From contig NZ_LMCX01000001.1 in NCBI RefSeq assembly GCF_001425665.1, positions 1,237,651-1,301,650 of the forward strand: 64,000 bases of DNA. Reading direction: 5' to 3'. The notes below the pieces were generated by a model. The model searched no databases, was not told the origin of the DNA, and was given only the letters and a program-made list of their open reading frames with translations. This document shows, piece after piece, positions 58,271-64,000 of this stretch; the stretch's first letter is position 1, and every line of letters begins with the position of its first letter. Both the position numbers and the translations under genes were made by a program. Origin of the DNA: Yonghaparkia sp. Root332 (GTDB lineage Bacteria > Actinomycetota > Actinomycetes > Actinomycetales > Microbacteriaceae).

Positions 58271-59620
58271 ATGAGTCGGAGCCTCGTCAACCTGCAGAGC
58301 GAGCTCACGGAGGCGGGCATCGACGTGCTCCGCGTCGTCTACGCCGACATCATCGGCACGGTCCGCTCGAAGGATCTGCTCGTCAGCCAGCTCGACAAGG
58401 TGAGCCACGGCGGCCCGACCTTCTGCCAGGGCGTGTGGGTCACGACCACCCAGGGCGGCGTGCTCGACGGCGGCGACGTGCTGAGCGACGGGCTCGAGGA
58501 CTTCGTCACCCAGATCGTGCCCGAGAGCTGGCGCGCTCTGCCGTGGGAGCCGGGCGTCGCCTACGTCGTCGCGGGCGCCAACAACCCCGACATGACGCCG
58601 AACGAGTTCGCGCCGCGCACCCTGCTCGAGCGCATCGTCGGCGAGTACCGCGCGCTCGGCCTCACGCCCGTCGTGGGCCCCGAGCTCGAGTTCTACATCG
58701 CCGACCGCAACGAGGACGGCTCGTTCCGCCGCGCGCTCACGCAGCCCGGCCGCGTCTACACGAGCGGCGCGACCGTCGACCCCAAGGGCACCTTCCTGCA
58801 CCTGCTGCGCATGCTCGACCAGCTGCGCATCGGGGTCTTCGCGGGCAACCACGAGTTCAGCCCGAGCCAGTACGAGATCAACATCTGGCACGGCGAGGCG
58901 CTCGACGCGTGCGACCGCATCTTCATGCTCAAGGCCGGCGTGAAGGACCTCATCGCGCGCCTCGGCCAGGCGGCGACGTTCTCGGGCAAGCCCTGGAGCG
59001 ACGAGGGCGGCAGCGGCTTCCACCTGCATGTCTCGCTCGAGAGCGCCGAGGGCGAGAACCTCATGCACGAGGGTCACGACCTGAGCGTGCTCGCCCAGCG
59101 CATGATCGCGGGCATCGTCGCGCACGCCCCCGCGCTCACGGCGCTCTGCAACCCGACCATCAACGCCTTCAAGCGACTCGGCCCCGACACCCTCGCCCCG
59201 TACCGCGCGAACTGGGGCTACGACAACCGCAGCGCGATGCTGCGCATCCCGCCCGAGCGCGGGTCGGGCACGCGCCTGGAGGTGCGCCTCGCCGACGGCG
59301 CGGCCAACCCGTACCTCATGACCGCGGCGATCCTCGCGGCCGGTCTCGACGGCATCCGCCGCGAGCTCGACGCGCCGCCCGCGGCCGTCGGGTACTCCTA
59401 CGAGGACGAGACGCAGGAGATCCTGCCCATGTCGCTCGGCGATGCGCTGGATGCCCTGCGCGCCGACAGCGCTCTCATCGAGCTGCTCGGCGGCCCGCTC
59501 GTCGACGTCTTCGAGGTCATGAAGCGCGACGAGATCGAGCGCTACACCGAGGCCGTGGACGACCCCTGGACGCGCGACGTCACCGAGTGGGAGGTCAAAG
59601 AGTATTTCCTCGACCTGTAG
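58271..59620 (+). CDS. Glutamine-synthetase-like gamma-glutamyl ligase (PuuA/GlnA4-like)
   Basis: 449 residues. GS-fold markers: VLRVVYADIIGTVRSKD, VVGPELEFYIAD (metal Glu), GNHEFSPSQYEINIWHGEALDACDRIFMLK, GSGFHLHVSLES, NPTINAFKRLGPDTLAPYRANWGYDNRSAMLRIP and EVRLADGAANPYL. Divergence from true GlnA and the neighbours (permease, class I amidotransferase) favour gamma-glutamylation of an amine, as in polyamine or aniline catabolism. AAGGGAG precedes the ATG, and operator A lies 38 bp upstream. Confidence 0.85.
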   Translation: MSRSLVNLQSELTEAGIDVLRVVYADIIGTVRSKDLLVSQLDKVSHGGPTFCQGVWVTTTQGGVLDGGDVLSDGLEDFVTQIVPESWRALPWEPGVAYVVAGANNPDMTPNEFAPRTLLERIVGEYRALGLTPVVGPELEFYIADRNEDGSFRRALTQPGRVYTSGATVDPKGTFLHLLRMLDQLRIGVFAGNHEFSPSQYEINIWHGEALDACDRIFMLKAGVKDLIARLGQAATFSGKPWSDEGGSGFHLHVSLESAEGENLMHEGHDLSVLAQRMIAGIVAHAPALTALCNPTINAFKRLGPDTLAPYRANWGYDNRSAMLRIPPERGSGTRLEVRLADGAANPYLMTAAILAAGLDGIRRELDAPPAAVGYSYEDETQEILPMSLGDALDALRADSALIELLGGPLVDVFEVMKRDEIERYTEAVDDPWTRDVTEWEVKEYFLDL

Positions 59621-59636
59621 ATCGAGGGAATCAGAT

Positions 59637-59673
59637 GCGAGGGGCCCGGGAGCGACGCTCCCGGGCCCCTCGC
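59637..59673. terminator. Bidirectional intrinsic terminator
   Basis: A perfect 17-bp stem (59637-59653 with 59657-59673) around a GAC loop, followed by CTTTCTC on the plus strand. It lies 16 bp after the GS-like stop and 15 bp before the end of the convergent decarboxylase-family gene, so it can serve both. It is the strongest terminator in the window. Confidence 0.9.
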
Positions 59674-59688
59674 CTTTCTCGCCCTGAT

Positions 59689-60501
59689 CTAGATCGCCGG
59701 GTTCGAGAAGTCCTTCACGAGCGTTCCGCCGTTGAACGTCACGCCGACCTCGCGGTAGTATGCGCCGATCTTCTCGCGCATCGGCAGGATCGACGCGAGC
59801 TCGTCCCAGGGGGAGTCGTGCAGCTCGAGCTCGAAGTCGCCGCGCCAGGTCGCGCCGATCTCGGCGTCGGTCGTGCTCATGGTGATGAGCTGGTCGAAGC
59901 TGTTGCCGGCGCCGGGCGTGATGGAGGGCATCCACCGCGAATGCAGCATGGGGTGCCCGTTCACGAAGCCGTTGCTCTCGCTCTCGGCCTCGAGGGTGAC
60001 GACGAGCGAGGCGAGGCGGTGGTCGTACGCCGCGAGCGACGCGCCGATCCTCGCGCCGGGCGCGAGGCGGGGCGCGGCACGGCCGACGTTCATGACGCGC
60101 GTGACGGCCATCGAGCCGAGCTTCTTCGGGTAGCCCTGGAACCAGCCGCGCGCGATCGCGAAGTCCTTCGTGACCCATATGGCGACGCACCGCGTGTACG
60201 TGACGCCCTCGTGCTTCACGCGCACGACGGCGAAGGTCTCGAGGTACTGCGAGCGCTGCGGGTCGAGCAGCTCGGCGCCCGAGGCCGAGCACGACTGCCA
60301 GTCGGCCCAGATGAGCGCGACGGCGCCCGGATCCTCGTCGGCGAGCTCGAGTCCCTCGGGCAGGAGGGCGGCGACCCTCTCGGGGTCGGTGCGGTACTCG
60401 GCGGTCAGCAGCGTGCCCGAGTAGTACCAGGGCATGTCGGGCACGATCGCGCTCGCGCCGGAGGGGGTCTTCGGGGCCATGAAGCCGTTCAGGTCTGCCA
60501 T
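59689..60501 (-). CDS. Acetoacetate-decarboxylase-family protein
   Basis: 270 residues. Family hallmark FQGYPKKLGSMAVTRV with the Schiff-base Lys at K126/K127, preceded by WYYSGTLLTAEYRTDPERVAALLPEGLEL and followed by HPMLHSRWMPSI. True decarboxylases use that Lys with acetoacetate, and many relatives have other beta-keto acid or aldolase roles. The ATG at 60501 is chosen because TACGCT (60509-60514, minus strand) lies 7 nt upstream. The ATG at 60519 falls at the edge of operator B. Confidence 0.85.
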   Translation of the reverse strand: MADLNGFMAPKTPSGASAIVPDMPWYYSGTLLTAEYRTDPERVAALLPEGLELADEDPGAVALIWADWQSCSASGAELLDPQRSQYLETFAVVRVKHEGVTYTRCVAIWVTKDFAIARGWFQGYPKKLGSMAVTRVMNVGRAAPRLAPGARIGASLAAYDHRLASLVVTLEAESESNGFVNGHPMLHSRWMPSITPGAGNSFDQLITMSTTDAEIGATWRGDFELELHDSPWDELASILPMREKIGAYYREVGVTFNGGTLVKDFSNPAI

Positions 60502-60518
60502 GCGCTTCAGCGTACCCA

Positions 60519-60538
60519 TTCGTTCGCAAACAAACGAT
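60519..60538. promoter_or_regulatory. Operator B of the gamma-glutamyl regulon
   Basis: On the minus strand ATCGTTTG-TTTG-CGAACGAA, the same 8-4-8 structure as operator A with identical left arm. It lies directly upstream of the -10 box of the decarboxylase-family gene, so it would block RNA polymerase. Confidence 0.75.
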
Positions 60539-60563
60539 AGGGAAAATCGCCGAGCGCCGCTGC

Positions 60564-60592
60564 TTGACGGAGGGAGGAGCGAGGGCCATTCT
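60564..60592 (+). promoter_or_regulatory. Promoter of the APC permease gene
   Basis: TTGACG (60564-60569) and CATTCT (60587-60592), 17-bp spacer. Transcription would start about 60600, just at operator C. Confidence 0.6.
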
Positions 60593-60600
60593 GTGAATCA

Positions 60601-60620
60601 GTCGTTTAGGCCCAAACGAT
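60601..60620. promoter_or_regulatory. Operator C of the gamma-glutamyl regulon
   Basis: GTCGTTTA-GGCC-CAAACGAT: the same 8-4-8 spacing and TCGTTT/AAACGA arms as operators A and B. It covers the predicted transcription start of the permease gene. Confidence 0.75.
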
Positions 60621-60648
60621 CAGCCCTGCTCAATGAGGAGTTCTGGAC

Positions 60649-62169
60649 ATGACCTATTCCACCCCCACGGCCACGACCGAGCGCTCCTCGCTCCGAGCCG
60701 GCCGACTCGGCGTCATCGGCGTCGTCTTCTTCGTCGTCGCGGCATCCGCCCCCCTCGTGGGCATCACGGGCGCCGTCCCCGTCGCGATGCTCGTCGGCAA
60801 CGGCGCGGGCACCCCGGGCGCCTACCTCGTCGTCGGCCTCACCCTGCTGCTGTTCAGCGTGGGCTACGCCGCGATGAGCAACCGCGTGACGAACTCCGGC
60901 GCCTTCTTCGCCTACGTGGGCAAGGGCCTCGGAGTGAACGCGGGCGTCGCCTCGGCGTTCGTGTCGATCCTCACCTACGTCACCATCCAGCTCGCCATCT
61001 ACGGCTTCTTCGGCGGTCTCGTCGCCGGCACGATGGCCGAGCTCGGCCTCGACCTGCCCTGGTACCTCTGGTCGATCCTCGCCTGGGTGCTCGTCACCGG
61101 CCTGTCGCTCCTCACCGTCGACATCGGCGCGAAGGTGCTCGGCGTGCTGCTCGTCCTCGAGCTCCTGTCTCTGCTCGTCGCCGCGATCGCCATGCTCGCC
61201 GATGGCGGCCCCGAGGGCTGGAACATCGCGGCCTCCTTCAGCCCCGAGAACATCTTCGCCGGCGGGTTCGCCGGGGGCGCCGGCATCGCCCTCGCCTTCG
61301 CCCTCGCGAGCTTCATCGGCTTCGAGGCGACGGCGATCTACGGCGAGGAGTCGCGTGACCCGAAGCGCACCGTCCCCCTCGCGACCTACATCGCGATCTC
61401 GACCATCAGCATCCTCTTCGCCATCGTCTCGTTCGGCATGGTGACCGGCATGGGAGCGAGCGGCATCATCGACGAGGTCGTCACCCGCTCGGCCGACGCC
61501 GACGGCAACCCTCTCGTGAACCCCGCGGGAGTGCTGTTCAGCCTCACCGAGCAGTACGTCGGGGGCTGGCTCGTCACGATCATGACCGTGCTCGTGATCA
61601 CGAGCCTCTTCGCCGGCCTCCTGGCCTTCCAGAACGCCGCGGCGCGCTACTTCTTCGCCCTCGGGCGCGGCGGGGTGCTGCCGCAGCGCGCGGCGACGAC
61701 CAACCGCGCGGGTGCCCCGGTGGGCGGGGTCGTCATCACGTCGGCGCTCGCCCTCCTCGTGATGATCGTCTTCGCGGTCGCGGGCCTCGACCCGGTCGCG
61801 AACCTCTTCTTCTGGATGAGCTCGATCACGGCGATGTCGGTGATCGTCGTCGAGATCCTGGTCTCGATCGCGATCATCGTCTACTTCCGCCGGGAGGGCG
61901 GCGGCTCGATGTGGAAGACCACGATCGCGCCCGCGCTCTCCGCCGTGCTGCTGGTGCTCGGCCTCTACCTGGTGATGTCGCGCTTCAACCTGCTCGCCGG
62001 CACCGTGCCCGACGGCGTCGACCCGACGCTGCCCGAGAGCGCCTTCCAGCTCAACGCGCTCGGCTGGTTCCTCGTGCTCCTGCCGTTCATCGCGCTCGCC
62101 GTCGGCTACGCCGTCGCGATCGTGAACAAGAAGGAGAACGAGCAGCTCGTGCGCGACTTCGCGTCCTAG
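60649..62169 (+). CDS. APC-family amino acid/amine permease
   Basis: 506 residues with about twelve helices. The APC start GRLGVIGVVFFVVAASAPLVGITGAVPVAMLVGNGAGTPGAYLVVGL and the consensus loop ASFIGFEATAIYGEESRDPKRTVPLATYIAI are clear. Substrates in the family are amino acids, polyamines or other amines. The shared operator with the GS-like ligase suggests import of the compound to be gamma-glutamylated, as PuuP does for putrescine. GAGGAG lies 8 nt before the ATG. Confidence 0.9.
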   Translation: MTYSTPTATTERSSLRAGRLGVIGVVFFVVAASAPLVGITGAVPVAMLVGNGAGTPGAYLVVGLTLLLFSVGYAAMSNRVTNSGAFFAYVGKGLGVNAGVASAFVSILTYVTIQLAIYGFFGGLVAGTMAELGLDLPWYLWSILAWVLVTGLSLLTVDIGAKVLGVLLVLELLSLLVAAIAMLADGGPEGWNIAASFSPENIFAGGFAGGAGIALAFALASFIGFEATAIYGEESRDPKRTVPLATYIAISTISILFAIVSFGMVTGMGASGIIDEVVTRSADADGNPLVNPAGVLFSLTEQYVGGWLVTIMTVLVITSLFAGLLAFQNAAARYFFALGRGGVLPQRAATTNRAGAPVGGVVITSALALLVMIVFAVAGLDPVANLFFWMSSITAMSVIVVEILVSIAIIVYFRREGGGSMWKTTIAPALSAVLLVLGLYLVMSRFNLLAGTVPDGVDPTLPESAFQLNALGWFLVLLPFIALAVGYAVAIVNKKENEQLVRDFAS

Positions 62170-62264
62170 CCGCCAGCACCTAGGCTCGGATGCTCCGCCC
62201 GGTCGGGCGGCGCGCGCTCCGGCTCGCGCCGCCCGGCCCCCTATCCCTCCCGGAGGTTCCGCGC

Positions 62265-62525
62265 ATGTCCGACGACTTCGACCTCGACGTCACGCCCGAG
62301 CACGACATCGACGACTCGGCGGTCGACGCGCTCGGCTACGACGAGCTCGTCGGGCGCATCTCGCAGCTGCCGCCCGAGCTGCGGGCGCCGCTCGGCGGGA
62401 TCCTGCTCGAGAAGCGCAGCTACTCCGATGTCTCGCAGGAGCTGGGCATCCGCCAGCAGGAGCTCGTCCGCGCCGTGCAGCGCGGCCGCGCCCTCATCGC
62501 GCGTCGGATCGCCGCCGACGAGTAG
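62265..62525 (+). CDS. Small protein with a sigma-70 region 4-like HTH
   Basis: 86 residues. An acidic leader (MSDDFDLDVTPEHDIDD) is followed by LVGRISQLPPELRAPLGGILLEKRSYSDVSQELGIRQQELVRAVQRGRALIARRI, which matches sigma region 4 (LP..LR ... ILLEKRSYSDVSQELGI ... RAVQRGRALI). Region 2 is absent, so it cannot be a normal sigma factor. It may bind -35 DNA or act on another sigma. GGAGG (62252-62256) supports the ATG. Confidence 0.7.
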   Translation: MSDDFDLDVTPEHDIDDSAVDALGYDELVGRISQLPPELRAPLGGILLEKRSYSDVSQELGIRQQELVRAVQRGRALIARRIAADE

Positions 62526-62540
62526 CCGGCGCGCGGCGCG

Positions 62541-63683
62541 CTAGTCGCGGGGCGTGGGCGGCGTCGGCGGAGTCGCCGCGCTGCCGTTCGAGCCGGGGCT
62601 CGCGGGCGAGCCGCCCGAGGCCCCCGATGCGGTCGACCCCGCCCATGCCGGGCTCGCGGACGACGGCCCCGCGGGCTGCGTCGCGATCCGAGCAGCCTCG
62701 GGCGCGCCGAGCTCGGCGAGGTCGTGCGCGTCCGTGAGCGACGCCGGGCGATCCTGCTCCATCGTGAGGGGGTTCGTCATGTCGCGGTGCACGCGGTCGA
62801 GCAGAGCGTGCAGCATCTCGACGGCGTCGTCGGTGACCTCGGTGCTGCGGGTCGTCGTGCCGTGCAGCAGCCAGCGCGCGACCTCGAGCTCGGCGGCGAA
62901 GACGGCGCGTCGGGCGAGCTCGCGATCGTGGATGCCGCGGGCCTCGTGGTATGCCTCGAAGGCCGATTCGGGCACGGCGGCGTCGGCCGAGCCGAGCAGC
63001 CAGAACAGGTCGCGGGCGGGGTCGGCGATCTGCAGGCGCGACCAGCCGAGCACGCCCGTGACGGTCTCGCCGATCGAGAGGAACGACCCGGCCGAGAGAC
63101 CTCCGTTGATGACGGTGGGCGTGAACTGCCAGAGCGACTGGTCCTCGCTCGCGAGCTCCCAGCGCCGAAGCAGCCCCGCGGGCACAAGCCCGGTCTCGCT
63201 CGCGCGGTCGAGGGTCGCGAGGGATTCGCGCATGACGTCGATCGCCCGCAGCTGGGGCAGCCCGACGTCGGCGACGACGCTCGTGGGCAGCGCGTGCACG
63301 GCGGCGATGGCCCGCCCGATCGAGGAGGCGAGCCCCGGCGTGATCGACTCCAGGGCCACCGGATCGCCATCGACGAACTCGTGCACGATCGCGCGCGTGC
63401 CGCCGACCGGGGTCTGACCGACGAGCCGCGGCACGGCGAACGGCAGCCGCGAGCGCACGCCGTCGCTGAGCGCCCGCAGCGCGACGAGATCGGCCGACTG
63501 CTCGGCCTCGGCCGGCTCGGTGCGCGGAACGCGGATGACGAGGTGCCGCCCGTCGCGGCTCGTGAGCACGGCGGCGTCGACGTCGCGCCCGGGGGAGGAG
63601 CCGAGGCGCGAGGCGTGCGTGACGTCCAGTCCCGGAACGGCCGCCGTGGCGAGCGCGGCTAGAGTGAGAGGGGATCTGGCCAT
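62541..63683 (-). CDS. Aminoglycoside/macrolide phosphotransferase-like protein, probably inactive
   Basis: 380 residues. The fold is APH/Mph-like (HLVIRVPRTEPAEAEQSADLVALRAL, TRAIVHEFVDGDPV, LGWSRLQIADPARDLFWLLGSAD). However, the catalytic loop usually HGDLxxxN reads N193-G-G-L-S-A-G-S200, and the metal-binding Asp of the next strand is G213 (VLGWSRL). Both key Asp are lost, so phosphate transfer is unlikely. The last 65 residues are a Pro/Ser/Gly/Ala-rich low-complexity tail. The ATG at 63683 is chosen over an upstream start. It is convergent with the sigma4-like gene. Confidence 0.8.
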   Translation of the reverse strand: MARSPLTLAALATAAVPGLDVTHASRLGSSPGRDVDAAVLTSRDGRHLVIRVPRTEPAEAEQSADLVALRALSDGVRSRLPFAVPRLVGQTPVGGTRAIVHEFVDGDPVALESITPGLASSIGRAIAAVHALPTSVVADVGLPQLRAIDVMRESLATLDRASETGLVPAGLLRRWELASEDQSLWQFTPTVINGGLSAGSFLSIGETVTGVLGWSRLQIADPARDLFWLLGSADAAVPESAFEAYHEARGIHDRELARRAVFAAELEVARWLLHGTTTRSTEVTDDAVEMLHALLDRVHRDMTNPLTMEQDRPASLTDAHDLAELGAPEAARIATQPAGPSSASPAWAGSTASGASGGSPASPGSNGSAATPPTPPTPRD

Positions 63684-63758
63684 GCCCCCAGGGTAGGCGG
63701 CGGGCACCCCCCGGCCGCCCTGCGCCACGCAGTTCCCACCCGGCAGTTGGAGGCATCC

Positions 63759-64000
63759 ATGCAGTTCTCGCTCACCTCGTCGCTGCCGCTCTCGCGCTAT
63801 CGCATCGACCGCGATGACGCCTCGCGGACGCGGCCGAGGCTGTTCGACGAGCTGTGGGCCGAGCCGACGACGCGCATCCTGGCGGTGTGGCGCGGCGAGG
63901 TCCTGCTCTCGGCGGGCGACGCGCCGGCCCTCGCCCTCCTCCCGGTGCAGGCGGCGCCGTCGGATGCCCTGCGCATCTACCTCGGGCGCTCGACCGACGA
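63759..64000 (+). CDS. nudC: NAD(+) diphosphatase NudC, N-terminal part (3' truncated)
   Basis: 80 codons are visible before the window ends. FSLTSSLPLSRYRIDRDDASRTRPRLFDELWAEPTTRILAVWRGEVLLS is typical of the N-terminal domain of NADH pyrophosphatases, which cleave NAD(H) and remove NAD caps from RNA. The zinc ribbon and NUDIX box would lie outside. GGAGG (63749-63753) supports the ATG. The gene is divergent from the phosphotransferase-like gene. Confidence 0.75.
   Translation, partial: MQFSLTSSLPLSRYRIDRDDASRTRPRLFDELWAEPTTRILAVWRGEVLLSAGDAPALALLPVQAAPSDALRIYLGRSTD

Noticed and set aside
1-64000. rRNA, tRNA, insertion sequence or prophage structural genes
   Set aside because: None of their sequence or protein signatures was seen. 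The phage-type protein at 34482 stands alone.

Overview
The window is a high-GC chromosome segment from an actinobacterium, most likely a Microbacteriaceae member. The evidence is very high GC with strong GC3 codon use, an adnA-adnB pair next to a DUF3107 gene, a GPGG-motif small membrane protein, many GTG starts, and at least sixteen genes with a TANNNT -10 box about 5-8 nt before the start codon and no Shine-Dalgarno (leaderless transcripts). No rRNA, tRNA or CRISPR array was seen.

Layout. 1-11.4 kb: tail of a secreted Ig-like protein, an OmpR-type two-component system, an OsmC protein, a membrane protein with a pentapeptide repeat, a DEDDh exonuclease, an EamA exporter, a luciferase-like oxidoreductase, YpeA, a phosphoesterase, a gamma-glutamyltransferase and YchF. 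11.4-13.8 kb: a visibly AT-richer island with an orphan 270-aa protein and, convergent to it, a two-gene operon (DUF5343 protein plus Swt1-type HEPN protein). This is my best candidate for an undescribed defence or toxin-antitoxin module. 13.8-19.5 kb: small housekeeping and unknown genes. 19.5-27.2 kb: a mannoside-use locus (ROK regulator, ABC sugar importer without its own ATPase, GH38 alpha-mannosidase). 27.2-38.8 kb: mixed genes, including a GerMN/Gmad2 lipoprotein gene broken by one in-frame TAG.

38.8-43.2 kb: a nitrilase-family gene divergent from a small membrane protein, an NCS1 permease, a Zn alcohol dehydrogenase and a TetR regulator, with a perfect palindromic operator in the shared promoter region. 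43.2-50.4 kb: DUF3107 and the AdnAB helicase-nuclease. 50.4-57.2 kb: a five-gene operon (aldehyde dehydrogenase, extradiol dioxygenase, FAH-family enzyme, ferredoxin, ferredoxin reductase), its MarR regulator and a divergent cytochrome P450. Three copies of an ATTCGGATGCGAA-like box tie these together, suggesting that the P450 and its redox partners feed a meta-cleavage pathway.

57.4-62.2 kb: a class I glutamine amidotransferase, a glutamine-synthetase-like ligase, an acetoacetate-decarboxylase-family protein and an APC permease. They share three copies of an 8-4-8 operator (ATCGTTTG-N4-CGAACGAT), which suggests one gamma-glutamylation regulon whose repressor lies outside the window. 62.2-64 kb: a lone sigma-region-4-like protein, a phosphotransferase-like protein lacking its catalytic residues, and the start of nudC.
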